DNA of 64,000 bases from Ceratothoa steindachneri (lineage: Eukaryota > Arthropoda > Malacostraca > Isopoda > Cymothoidae): NCBI GenBank assembly GCA_963969495.1, contig OZ018324.1:46017019-46081018 (forward strand). The letters are read 5' to 3'. Made by a program: the position numbers and the translations under genes. This document shows positions 10,676-22,345 of this stretch, one piece after another; the first letter of the stretch is position 1; each line of letters begins with the position of its first letter. The notes below the pieces were generated by a model. The model was not told where the DNA came from. It saw nothing but the letters and a program-made list of their open reading frames with translations, and made no database searches.

Positions 10676-10831
10676 TCATTGTCCATAATTTACCTGACCT
10701 CGTTGCACTCTCTCGCTACTCAGCCCGTCTAAACTCATGGTTTTCCGTCCTTTTGTCGGTTCGCTTTCAAGTTATTGGTCCCTCTCTCATAGATATAATA
10801 TGGTATTGAGATAATGTAATGTGATACCACG

Positions 10832-10834
<3 letters not shown>

Positions 10835-10904
<70 letters not shown>
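10835..10904. repeat. Compound (TA)n-(AAT)n microsatellite
   Basis: About 36 bp of AT dinucleotides pass directly into about 34 bp of AAT trinucleotides. Confidence 0.97.
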
Positions 10905-12239
10905 GTTTACACTGGTCCATGCTCATAGGGAAAATTTCTTTTATTTGGCTGATGTATACCTACTTGTATTGCTTAAGCTCATAATACATAGAGCGACATT
11001 GGAAATTATGTAGTGTCCCAAGTAGGCCTAGTCGAAAAAGACATAGTAATCATTCAAAAAGTGCATTTGGTTTTCTAATTATTGTTGAATGCCTTTGAAA
11101 ACCGTGTTTAGCTCCTTTATATAATCTTCAAAATGTCCTGGACTTGTTCTTCGTTCTTTGAAGCTTCTTGTTAAAAGATTCAATCAAAGTAACTGTTCTT
11201 TATGCATTTTATTAATCACTTTTATTTTCACCAAATTCTGTTTTGCTTTATTAAAGTCAACACTTTTATTCTACTTCGATGCATCTATAAAAAAATGATG
11301 TCAAATCCCTAATTGAAAAAAAATTATTTCTATTGTGAAGAAACTTTCTAAAGTTCGATCCGATATGGTCTTGTTTTTAAAATCAAGAATAATTATGTTA
11401 GTGGTCCTTTCATAGCTTGTCCATAGCTTAAATCATTTGCAGTTTCCCATCTAGTCTTATTCCACCATCAAAGATAGTGAGAGGCTTAAGCTTTTTGTTG
11501 TGTTGCTAAGAATGACGAAAGAGAACTACAGCCGCAGCACTGATAAATATTTTTCCTGGTCGTTCAATTCTTGGTGTTAAAGGTCCAATGGATGCTAAAA
11601 ATCTGTTTTCCGCATAGAATTCAACGGATAAATAATCGAATCGTTGTATTTTACTTAAGTTGCTGTTTTTCAATAATTTTCAATTTAGCTGAAGCAATAG
11701 CATTTTGATTTCATATAACACTTATGTCATCTATGTTGCACGATGAAAGGTACCTGGTTTTTTAAAAGTAACTGCTTTAGGTGAAATATATGCAAGATAA
11801 ATAGTTTTTAATTCGATGATTTTAATACGATTTTCTCTTGTTAAACTCCTCTCTAATTCCTTCTTGCAGAATATGATATTTGCATTTCCCCGTCAAAGTA
11901 TGACTTAAAATTTAAAAAAGAAAGAGTTTCCAAAAGGATGATCTTTACCTTATACGATGCTGCTTCTGTTGTGTTAATCTCAAACTGTTCATTTTACTCG
12001 TTTCTCTCTCACTTCTCGAATAGAATATTGACATGTCGAAAGAAGAAATGATATCCCATGCCTAGGCTGATTAGAGATGTAAGCACCTTTTTTAATGCCT
12101 GTATTGCAAGCATTGGTATCAAAACAAATGGTCTATACATAATTAGTTGAATTCTAATCTTCCGAACATTAAATTTAAGAAATAGTAATATCAAGTCTTT
12201 TAGTTCAACAAAGTGTTGGGACATCAAAGTGTTTTGAAT
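10905..12239. other. AT-rich stretch without recognised gene
   Basis: The longest open frame (72 codons, minus, 12009-12227) is hydrophobic and matches nothing I know. No repeats of note. Confidence 0.5.
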
Positions 12240-12797
12240 TTCCTTCTCCCGATATCAGACCCCGTAAGGAGTGCGGTGATTTGCCTTCCTGGCCGCCGTG
12301 CTGACGGGACTCACAGCCCCATCGGGCTCCAGCTTAGTCTCTTCTTTTTCTTTCAGACAGCCTGAATTTCTCCCCTACACATTCACTTCCCCTACAACCT
12401 CTCCCACAACTTTCTTTGGTTGTCTTCTATTTTCTCATGGTAGATACTGACTTTCTTCTCAGCCAATTATCCCGGATCGGGGCTGAGGGGGAAGGGGACA
12501 ATGATCACTCAGCCCTGAGCTCCAGTTTGGGATGGTGGGTTTTTAAATTACCAGCTTTATCCCCACCCACCTCTTTCCCTTACACCCTATTCCTTTCTAG
12601 TTTCAAACACTATACATTTTACGCCATTTCCAAGGTGGAACTGCCATGTTGAGCGACTGTCAGGCCACCAGGTGGGAGGGGTAGCCTTGAATAGTGGCAA
12701 CTGGTTCTGCTAGCCCGGTACGCACCCTTGGCAGGGCGGGCTACTGCGAAGGATGATGAGCGATTCTTCCCGTAAAACAATAGGGTCACCATGACCA

Positions 12798-14440
12798 ATG
12801 ATGATACCCCCTAAAATCTCCCCTAATTTCCCCTTTTCCATCGTCGGAGCCGCCCTCGGACAGCTCCAAAGAAAAAATGGAGCCCCTACCCCTATGCTCT
12901 CGCAGGAGACCCTCCAAATCTCTCTAGCCGGAGAGAAGGCTTACTCCTCTTCTTTGCCTACGGGTGTAGGGATCTCCCCCTCACCCCCTTGTCTGGAGGT
13001 GCTTGCGGGCACCTTCCGACTCCCAGCGGCAAACCCCTTTACTTTCCAAGGGGACTACCTTAAAAGCCAGCAGGCAGCCATAGCCGACCGTTTCCCATTG
13101 AAGCGGCTCGGTAGGGCAAACACCCTTAGGCGGGAGAGGGAAGCCAGGCTCCATCGGTCGCTTCCCTCAAAAGACCTGCTGGCGAGAATATTGAACCTTG
13201 CCGGGGCCAAGGCCTGTTCCTTCCCAAACTTGAATTATAAAAGGTGCTGCCAATGGGACCTATGATGTCCTGTGGGGGAGATAGCCAACTGGAAGCTCCC
13301 CTGAGATAGACATGGTCCTTGATGCAACCCAGCCTCAGACGGTAGAGCCTTCCATTGGAGCGAATCCGGGTCCGGCGCCTAGCACCGAACCCGAGTCCGC
13401 CCCTATGCAAGGTCCTCCTTAAACGGCTAGGGTTTCCAAGGGAGTACAAAGAAGGGAGGAATCTCTTCCAACCGGTGCCCCTGCGACTGCCAGGACCTTC
13501 TCCATCTCAGAGAAGGACCTTGCTGAGCCCGGTCCATCTGGCTTGGAGGCTCCTGCCGGGGGAGGGGACAAGCGGATTCATTCCACGCCCTCCTCTCCTA
13601 AAAAGAAAAAAAAACCTAAAAGAATAAAAAGACTCGGGGCTCCTTTCCATCCGCGGCGGCTGCGGAGACGGATGAGTCTGCTGCCACTTCGGAAAGCGAC
13701 CAAGCTAAGATCAACACATCTGCCCCCTCTGTCCCTTAGAGTGTGGAGCCCCTAACTAAGACCAAAAGTGCTAGTGCGCAAAGAGGAGCCTCGATTACAT
13801 CAGCGCTTTCGAGCCGGCTGGCTAAGGGCAACATGATCCATCAGAGGAGAGCTTTAACTAGTGTGATTGGTAGAGAGCCGAATGTGACCCTTTTTTGCAC
13901 GGTAGCTTTTTGGCGAATGCGTTGAATCGCTTCGAGGCGGCCATGATTAGTGCCCTTCAGACACTTGATGGCAGTCTTGTGAGTGTGACGCTGCACTCTA
14001 TCATGAACTTCGTGAATTGAGTAGTTTATGCGACGGAACTCGTGGACTACTCCATAAAAGACATCATCTTAGAGCTGTTCGACCATAGGGCGGTCAAGTT
14101 TGAACGTGTGAACAGGGAGGGGCCTCGAAATCCACCCCTACACTCATCGTCACGTTCTACTGTGACAAGCTCCCTGATTCGGTGCGTGCCTGTTGGTACC
14201 GCTATCGCGTGAAGGCATTCGTGCCACTGCCACGGAGGTGCTATTACTGTCACCGCTTCAGCCATACAAATCGCTCATGTAGACCTGCAAATTCAGGGTT
14301 ACTCGAAGTCTGTGTAAATTGTTCCAAGGCCGCACACGTTACGGCCAAATCGTGTGTGACCAAGTGTGTTAATTGCAGAGAGCCGCACCCGCTACTTCAA
14401 GAAATTTGGTGTATATCTCCTTGAGGAAGAAATCCTGGCC
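12798..14440 (+). pseudogene. Jockey-type LINE ORF1 with CCHC zinc knuckles
   Basis: A proline- and serine-rich N-terminal part (open over 12798-13265, then frame-shifted to about 13940) leads into the nucleic-acid-binding region at about 14230-14410. There the frame 14182-14424 shows CYYCHRFSHTNRSC (a full CX2CX4HX4C knuckle), CVNCSKAAHVTAKSC (a CX2CX4HX5C knuckle) and CVNCREPH (a partial third). ORF1 proteins of jockey and I elements bind LINE RNA through these knuckles. A downstream 'DRLSFREAKDMV' patch at about 14450 matches the region usually found just before the end of ORF1. Stops at 13266, 13938 and elsewhere break the reading frame. Confidence 0.75.
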
Positions 14441-15120
14441 GTTCACGCTCAGGATCGTCTCTCATTCCGTGAGGCTAAGGACATGGTCCCCGCGAGCCCA
14501 GCTCTGCCTGGAAATTCTTAGGCCTTCATGCTAAAAAAGACACCCTCGACTCCTGGCCCAGGCATGATGTCTCCGTTCTTCTTTTGACTTTAGATACCTC
14601 CTTCCAGGCAATGGCTGTGCGGCTGCACCTCGATAGGAGGTATACTGTTATTTCTGCCTACATTCCACCTTCAGCTGTCTTCGATGCGGAGGACTTCCAC
14701 CACGACGTGGCACAGTTGCCGAGGCACTTTCTGTTGCTTAGAGGTCTGAAATGCAGATATTTTCTCTGGTGAGACTATTGAATAATTTCCAGGGGACAAG
14801 TCTTTGCCGATCTGATTGAAAAGCTTTGAGAAAGGTGTCCTAAATGTGGATGAGTTCACGCATCACTGCCCTAGGACTGCTTCCTTTTCTTGTATTGATC
14901 TATCTCTGTGCTCTAAGGATGCACAGCTTGATTTTAATTTGGGGGTTTACGATGACCTCTATGGTAGTGATCACTTTCCTATTCAAATATCATTTTCTGG
15001 GCGGCTGCTTCCTAAGAGCCCACTTGGGTGGTGCTTCTTGCGGGCACGGTAGCCTGCATTTCAGGAAATGAGTGAATTACGTATCTCAGTCAAGGAGTTT
15101 AGGTCGGTAGATACAGCCGT
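14440..15120 (+). pseudogene. Jockey-type LINE ORF2 endonuclease domain
   Basis: APE-type endonuclease remnants: 'RLHLDRRYTVISAYIPPS' at about 14620-14670 (the conserved strand before the catalytic Asp region), then a deletion or frameshift, and 'SFSCIDLSLCSKDA' plus 'DDLYGSDHFPIQISF' at about 14880-14995, the family's C-terminal signature with the catalytic SDH intact. The first half of the domain, including the N and E motifs, is too decayed to read. Note the GSDHFPI ending, which is characteristic of jockey-group LINEs. Confidence 0.8.
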
Positions 15121-16870
15121 TGAGTTCTTCTCCCGCAACCTCATCGCTGCGGGCCTGAGACTATTCCCCAAACATCTGGCCGTTTTGCACGACGGCTGAA
15201 AAACAGAAGCGTTATGCATACATGCGCTATAAGTACCACCCGAACAATTTCACTGTCGGTAAATTTCGTCAAGCTAGGGCTTGTTTAACGGTATATTTCA
15301 AAGCACGCCCAACGCTCTTCTTTGCGGGCATACGTTTCTTCACTTAACGGGAAGACACCTCTAGCCGAGGTGTGGAAGCGAGTCAAAAGGATTCGGAGCA
15401 AATTCCCGCAGAGCTCGTCTCCCGTTCTACAGGAGAATGAAACTGGAATCTCAGACCCGGCGTCCGTGGCGGAATCCTGGAAGAATCCTCCGCCAGCATT
15501 GACTTCACGTCATGATGTCGTGGAATCCCGCCGACGTGACTTTACCTCCAAAGGCAGAGAACCTTTCAACAACAGTTTTACTCTGAGTCAGTTGCGTTCC
15601 GCTCTTGCTTCGTGCGCAGACACCGCCCAGGGTCCGGACGATGTCCCGTACGCCATGCTTTGAAACCTGGGTAAGCGAGGCTTAGCCTTTCTGTTAGATG
15701 TGTTCAACAGGATCTGGGGGGACGCTCTCCTCCCAGATTACTGGAGAATAGATACTGTGCTCGTCTTTCGCAAACCGGGGAGAGATACCTCTACTCCAAC
15801 CGGTTTCCTCCCAAACTCTCTAACGTCTTGCGTGTTCAAGTTGATGGAGAAATTGGTAAATGTAAGATTAGTTTTATCTGGACAGCGGAGGCCATCTGTC
15901 TTATGCACAGTGCACCTTCCGCAAGTTCCACTCCACGTCTGATGCTCTGCTCCGACAGGAAAATGTCGTTTGCAAGGCCTTCCTTCGTAGACAGCACTAC
16001 GCTATGGTGTTTTTTGATCTGGAGAAGGCCTATGATACTTCATGGCGATACGGTATCATGGAAACTCTCCACACGCTGAGGGTTAGGGGATGCCTCCCAA
16101 TGCTTATATCTGAATTTTGGCGAGATCGTCGATTCCTCTTACGGGTAGGGAAGGCCCTCTCCAGCCCAATGGAGCAGAAATAAGGTGTGCCGCAGGGAAG
16201 TGTCCTCAGTTTCACTCTCTTTGCCCTGAGCATCAAAGGCCTCACCTTGGTGCTGCCGGAAGATTTTCTCGCTACGCTCTCTGTCGACCTTTCGATCTCT
16301 TTTGGCGCGGACTAGATGCCAACTCTGGAGCGTCGACTCCAACAGGCATTGAACTGCGTTTCTCGCTATGCCGAAGCGCACAGGTTTCGGTTTTTTTCTG
16401 CCAAGACTAAGGTGGTGCCACCATCCACTGCTCCCCCTCGACCTATATTTGTTTCTTAATGGTGTGCGCCTGGAAGTGGTTGAATCGCACCGTTTCCTTG
16501 GTCTTGTATTTGACCAACGCTTCACCTGGAAGGCTCATATACGCAGTCTTAGGGTCTTTTGTACCTGCGCCATAGATATTCTTTGTTCCGTGACGTTCAG
16601 CGTTGGGGTGCTAATACGGCTACGGCATTACTTTTTTATCGTTCTATTGTTTTTTCGAAGCTCGACTACGGATGTGAGTTTTATGCCTCTGCATCCAAAC
16701 GTGATATGGGGAAGGTGGACTCGATCCACGACACCGGGATTCGCTTGGCGACCGGTGCCTTCCGCACTTCCCCTATTGAAAGCCTGCTTGTCAATGCTTG
16801 AGAGATGCCATTATATATGCGCCGTGCAAGGTACATTACTCACCCATTTCGCCGAGACACGCAAGTCATA
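15121..16870 (+). pseudogene. Jockey-type LINE ORF2 reverse transcriptase
   Basis: Pre-RT and RT blocks can be read across frames: 'FTLSQLRSALASCADTAQGP' (about 15580-15640, followed by DDVPYAML), 'LPDYWRIDTVLVFRKPGRD' (about 15732), 'HYAMVFFDLEKAYDTSWRYG' (about 15995, A-motif with Asp), 'GVPQGSVLSFTLFAL' (about 16182, B-motif). At the C-motif (about 16275) the expected (Y/V)DDL is reduced to 'SVDLSIS', one aspartate codon being absent, and the frame shifts on both sides. A thumb region with 'SHRFLGLVFDQRFTWKAHIR' follows at about 16485. The enzyme is dead by loss of one catalytic Asp as well as by frameshifts. Confidence 0.85.
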
Positions 16871-16984
16871 CTCTTAACCCTTTGGGTTTAGGTCTAAGAA
16901 ACTCCTTCGAGAGCTAGATATAGCTCTCGGGCCGGTGGCGCCCCTGGTTCTACCCAGAAAGCCACCCTGCAGGGTACTACATTT

Positions 16985-17480
16985 AGCTATTTGTCGCCAC
17001 GCCTCTGTTCCCAAAGCTTGTACAACGCCGAGAGTATTGCGTTGACCTTTTGGGAGCACGCCTCGTGTCACGTTGGAACCGCGCCAGTGTATACGGTTGG
17101 CTCCAAGTCCAAAGAGGGGTTTGGATTCCACGCCGTATCATCCCCGCTGTTTGAAGTCAGCGGAGCTCTGCCAGGGGCTCTGCGTCTGTTTTCACGGCCG
17201 AATTGGTGGCAATACACCCCTCGGTAGGGGAGATTACGCGATGTGCCCGGTTTGGAGACCAGATTGTGATCTATAGCGGCTCATAAAGCTCCCTTAGTGA
17301 TCTCAGAGCATTGGAATCTTCGCATCCCCTGGTTCGAGATATCCGTGACGCCACGGTTTTGGCAAGCCGGGCGGATGTCGAGATTACCTTCTGCTGGGTT
17401 CCTGGGCATGCAGGAATCACGGGGAATGAGCGCGCCGATAAGGGAAACAAAGAGTTTCTGTGATGACCCTGCGACCGGCC
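16985..17480 (+). pseudogene. LINE-encoded RNase H domain
   Basis: The opening strand reads 'PVYTVGSKSKEGFGFHAVS' at about 17083, where functional members have TDGSK; the first catalytic Asp is now Val. It continues in another frame with 'FSRPNWWQ' (normally F.AEL.A, the catalytic Glu region), a 'GDQIVIYS' equivalent (normally I.SDS) at about 17260 with the Asp replaced, and 'FCWVPGHAGITGNERADKGN' at about 17390-17450, which keeps the final ERAD Asp. RNase H removes the RNA strand during second-strand synthesis and is an optional domain of jockey/I-type LINEs. Three of the four acidic residues appear lost or shifted out of frame. Confidence 0.8.
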
Positions 17481-17599
17481 CAGCATTTCGCTCTTCCTCA
17501 CACCGACTACATGGCAGGAATACTGGCAGCTATTCGGGCTGCTTGGCAAAGAAGATGGGAGATGGTCCTAGGGAACGTAAAGTTGCGTGCAATTACACC

Positions 17600-17890
17600 A
17601 CGACTGTTCCCATGAACCTAACCCCCAATGCTGCGGAGGATTGAAGTTGCTTTCTGTGGTCTCCGAATTGGACACACTTGCGGTACGCACCGCCATTTGA
17701 TGGAACGTTTGTCTGCGCCCCACTGTCAAAACTGCGTCGTACACCAGACTGTTCGGCAGATTCTTGTTGAATGTTCCAGTCTGGGCGATCTCCGCGCACG
17801 TTACCTGTCCAGATATCTGGATGGGCGGGTTCGCTACCGCCTGTCCCTTGTACTCGGGACGGGTGGTTTGTGCACATTAACCTGTGGACT
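17600..17890 (+). pseudogene. Conserved post-RNase H region of the LINE
   Basis: 'VAFCGLRIGHTCGTHRHLME' at about 17646 is followed by 'PHCQNCVVHQTVRQILVECS', a cysteine-containing block typical of arthropod jockey/I-type ORF2 C-termini (consensus LRIGHT..TH..L......P.C..C...lTV.HiL.eCp). It is open from 17628 to 17894 and is the best-preserved part of this copy. Its function is unknown, possibly nucleic-acid binding. Confidence 0.85.
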
Positions 17891-18130
17891 TTGAGACTTT
17901 TTGGAGCAGGCTGGCCTTCTTCCCTTTATTTAAATCGTTGGGAGTTTTTTTGTTGTTGTTTTTTTCTAATTTTGCTTCCTGCTCATTACCTTTTTCTTTG
18001 TTTTATTTTTATTGATGATTTTTTTTTTTTCTTTTTAGCTCCCTCTTTTATATATGCCTAATTTTAGGCAATGTTGAATACGGCGACTAATACCCAAGAA
18101 GGCAGTCGCCAGATGACCTCTTAAAAAAAA

Positions 18131-21100
18131 AATATCGCGATATCACAATATCTAATCTCTGTATTTTGGCAATTAGTTATGTTTAACAGAATCTTTTCCA
18201 TCCCAGTTTACAGTGAGCGCCATATCTGTGCTAAAATTTTGTTTTTATCATCAGGTATTTTTTTACATGCAACATTCTTTTGCCTTTGTTACGTATTTAG
18301 ACTAAAAAAGACGTAATGATTATCAACTCCAAGGTCAATATCAGTCGACAATAGAAGCAGAAACGAATTCCGGTAACTTGTTTTTACCTATCTAATGTAA
18401 TGGTCAGGTAACACAGTAATATTTACTGGATCTAGAAATTCCACTACGTGCAGAATTGCAAGCGATTTTTGTTCTTTTTTAAACTACCTCTGTAACTTTT
18501 TTCTCTTTGACCGAGAAGAAAATATATATACCCTTGATTCGACATAATTTACAATACATTTATGTAACAAAATACTGTATGTCATAATTAAGGCAATTAT
18601 AATAGGTATTACAGAATGCAACTGCGTTTTGTATGGTATATAATTTAAAATATAAGAACAGTAAAATAATAAATTTATATTTAATCAAAGTACATAGTAT
18701 CCATGTGATTGCATGCACTTTTGGTAATGTATCACAATGCAATTTATGTCTTTATTGTAGAAACTTTACGTCTTGAGTCAAAAAAGGCGTTAAAAGTGAA
18801 TCCAAAGTTTGTCTAAGTGAATTTCCATTTCAAACCAAGGTCACTTAACCAATTCCTGTAGTTATTATATGATAATTTAGATATCCAAAACGGTCACTTT
18901 TTATGATTCAGGTAAGAGTGTGAGACCATTTGTTTGCTTGCTGAGACAAGCAGCTGGTGATATTGTTGGATGGGTAAATTACTTTAATCCAGCCACATTA
19001 AATTAGAATTAAAATAATTCCAGGAATTAGTAAATATAGTTGCTTATCAAGACATTAATGTTATCTTTTAAAAGGTAAGTTAAATAACATTTAATGTACC
19101 AAAATATAGTAGATTTATTTTTAGTCTTCAAACTAAGTTTCCCTCATTAATGGCAAAGGTCTCATGTCGTTTCACTACGCAGTGATTTCCTTTCTACTAG
19201 AATTCATTTGAATTTAATGAATAGGATTTGATATCATTTATCAACTCTTTTATATCAAAGTAAACGTTTCCATTTTAGTGATGCTGCATTGAGTTGACTT
19301 AATGATAATCAAATGGTCCGAGGTCTTGTGGATATGGAAGATGAGGAAGAACTTAACATAGCCTTTTCTTAAGTCCACTGATTGTGTCGTACGCTGTGCG
19401 TAAATTAAGGCACAAAGCAGATGTTACTGAGTGGCAAAAATGAGTGATTCCATTTAAGGCACGCCACAATTCATCGTTTAAAGGATATCATAAAGTTTAT
19501 AACTGTATCTACGGTACAGTCAAAAATGGGCTATCTATATCGGTAAAAATCGCGGTCTACAAGAAAGTCTGACCAATATTGTGGCCGAAAGAAGATACTG
19601 ATGGACTGAAACCGCTGGAGTGTTTCAAGTCTTTTGGCTAAAAATCGCTTCGTTTGAAGCCAAGTTTGCTGCAAGATTTTAAAGCCATTCCTTGAGCACC
19701 CATTACTGAAATAACACACCGAAGGAAACAACATAGTCTAAACATGTGAAGCAGAGTGACACACTAAAGGCCTTTGCCTCCTTCTGCCCACAATGTTACC
19801 CCGTTAAAATGTGCGAGAAAACACACTCAGTGGCATCTGGATGACTCTGAATGCGTTATCTGGTTAGAATATCAGTTTACTACCTGTAGGTTAATGATGC
19901 CCGGCGTCATGTTCCTCGTAGACTTCATGAGGTCTTCAAAGAACACGGACTGCAGGCTGTGGTTCAAGCTGTAGGAGGCAATGTGATGTATTATATGTGA
20001 TTCACTGTCCCAGCTGACTCATTTATGTCCAGTGTATTTACAACTTGACTATCCATGCTGCGTTAATCTATATTAATGCTGTTAAAAAGAAAGATACGTT
20101 TGCAACCATCTTGTCATTTATATCCGTCATCATTTTCCACTGCTAACCTTATCGTAATCACTTTATTACTATCTACAAAAGGGAACTTGATCACACGTAT
20201 ACAATAAATAGCTACGAGTATTATCCACCATGATGTAATAGATTATTTAAGCGCATTTAGCTTTTAGGTATTATATTTAAATGCTTTGTACTGGCTTGTT
20301 ATATAATTACAAATTTTGCATAAGCAAAAAAAACAGTTTTAAGTAGATTTAAACTATTGAAGTAACAAAATTTAAGAAAAAATATTTCCGGGAATCAAAA
20401 TTAGGCGTTTAAAATGTTCTCCGTAATTAGTCGAAAAGAAGTCTGCAAAGAAGTTTCTCCTAGCAAATATCTTTTTTAAGAGTTGTGATTGGAAAACAGA
20501 TAGGCCGTCCCATCCTATTTGAAGAAGGGGTCTATACCCCCAAAATATCAGTTTAAACTTGTTCTTATCAACTTTCTGCTTAATTAAAAAAATACAAACA
20601 TCTTATAATAATTATATAAAAGTAAAGAGTGAAAATTAACATAATATAACCACTTTAACACGTCAAATAGTTAAATTCTGTAAGAAATCGGTTCTTCGCC
20701 ATGTCCAAACTTTCTTGGTTGCTGAATCAGGTTGAAATACTGACTTTTGGTAACTTTATAAGGGGTAAAACACCCTCTCCGAAATCAAAATTTTGCTATT
20801 ATGATATTATTGCGATCATATCAAGAAGTATAATATCGGTTGGTAGGTTGAATTATAGACGCCACTATTGTAATAACGTTTTCCTTATAATTTTAGGCTT
20901 TAATAAAAGATAACTAATGTTGCATCCCACCAAACTTAAAGAAATTACCTTCTGTTGCTGGAGACTAAATTTATGATCAGGAATAGGTTTTCTTTGCGTT
21001 TATTTTAGTAGTAAATAAGGGTCCTTTTTTCCTACCGTAATATTATTGTCCAGAGGTGGCTCTTGAGTCTTTCTAGCTAATAAAACAAGCAATATTCAGA

Positions 21101-21675
21101 CCTTAGAAACGTTTCATGAGCACCTCAAACACAGTTTTGTACCCTTTTCCTACGGCTAAATATTGCTAGCCTAAAAAAGCGCACGCATCATTACTGCTAC
21201 AACAACGTCTGGGAATTACTACAGTTTTCTTTAAACAGCTCATATTAAATTTAGAACTATTTAAACAACTTGAAAAAGATTTTTGTTTTGTAAAAACTAC
21301 ATGAATACAAAGAATAAAGACATAATTAGCTAACTTTAAGAATGATTGAAAATCAAATGGCTGAAAGAGAGCAAATAAATGAAAAATGATGAATTATATC
21401 AAAAGATAAAACAAAGGTTTTAGAGTCACAAGCCAATAACTTATGTATGCAAGAGGGAAACAATATTTTACAAAACCAAAATGAACAACAGTTATAAAAA
21501 TGATAATTTTGTGTCATTGTATTTGTAAAATCTGTAAATGTTACGTTTCCAGTGTCTGCCATACGTTATAGATACCTGTAGTTTGGTCTTACATTAATTT
21601 ATAAATTATTAATTGGGTGTCGATCGGTAGTAAAATACATACCATTAAATTATTAGTTTTAAATTTAATAAAACA
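18131..21675. other. 3.5 kb AT-rich DNA, nothing recognised
   Basis: No open frame exceeds about 70 codons and none resembles a family I know. There are no tandem arrays or TIRs visible by eye. It may contain old, unrecognisable insertions or noncoding host sequence. Confidence 0.5.
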
Positions 21676-22345
21676 AGAGGAGGGCTTCGCCACAACTCCC
21701 TACAGAAGGAGCTTTCTCTTTCCTGGCAGACTTTCGATATGTAGCCTACGGCCTATCAAGATTCTTTTTGTTTTCTCCATCTAAATTTGCTCTAATAATT
21801 CCATGCCAAAATTTTAATAAATTTCCTTAACTTCAACATTTGAAATTCTTTAAGTTTTAAAAGATTCACAAAAATTCTATACTTATATTTATTTCTGAAA
21901 TTCACCATTTTACTTTATCATCGTCATCACTAACTCTATAATTTAAGAAGAGGAATTTTTTTGAGTATTTGAATAATAATTTCATCTTAGTTTGGTTATG
22001 ACTTATGCTTTTTTATCAAAGTTATTTCTAACAATTCTATTATTATATCAATAACAAAATGGTGAAGTTCAGAAATAAATATAAGTATCGAAATATTGTG
22101 AATTTTTAAAACCGAAAGAATTGCAAATGGTGAAGTTCAGAAAATTTATTTTTATATATCTTCTTCTATAACTATTTTAGCAAAGTGATATTTTGAAAAG
22201 AGGAAATTTAGTTTATAATTTCTTTTTAAAAACTATTATAGTTGGCGAAGTTCCGAAAATTTATAAAAATTTATCCATGGCTTCTTTTCGTTAGATTTTA
22301 AATTTTAATCTTAGTAGCGAAGCCTGGTTGATATTATAAAGGAAT
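21676..22345. mobile_element. AT-rich MITE with long inverted repeats, copy 1
   Basis: The left end carries 'gggcttcgccac' and a short hairpin (ctccctacagaaggagc). The left arm, at about 21795-21915, reads as the reverse complement of the right arm at about 22055-22180: 'atttctgaaattcaccattt' on the left against 'aaatggtgaagttcagaaat' on the right. The right end is 'agtagcgaagcctggt'. The middle (21930-22050) has no coding capacity. This is the only copy of the three in the window with both arms, so it defines the element as a non-autonomous long-TIR DNA transposon. Superfamily not assigned. Confidence 0.6.

Larger units (their letters stand above)
12240..18130 (+). mobile_element. Jockey/I-type LINE with RNase H, copy 1 (most complete)
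   Basis: A GC-richer block of about 5.9 kb inside AT-rich DNA. In order it has a 5' UTR (12240-12797), ORF1 with zinc knuckles, ORF2 with endonuclease, RT and RNase H, a conserved post-RNase H region, a T-rich 3' UTR and a terminal A run after 'cgccagatgacctctt' at about 18115. The same family recurs at 29-32 kb and 46.3-48.1 kb. The 3' end sequence 'agtc(g/a)ccagatg' followed by A-runs is shared with the 46-48 kb copy, supporting this 3' boundary. Confidence 0.85.

Noticed and set aside
12798..13265. A 155-codon open frame as a stand-alone host gene
   Set aside because: It lies directly before zinc-knuckle and endonuclease relics in the same order as a LINE ORF1, so it is read as part of that element.
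13126..13449. 107-codon minus-strand frame
   Set aside because: Shadow of the plus-strand LINE ORF1 in GC-rich sequence, with no family match.
18131..21675. tRNA or other structured RNA genes
   Set aside because: I looked for a TTCRA-type box B and found none I could fold; a covariance search would be needed to exclude them.
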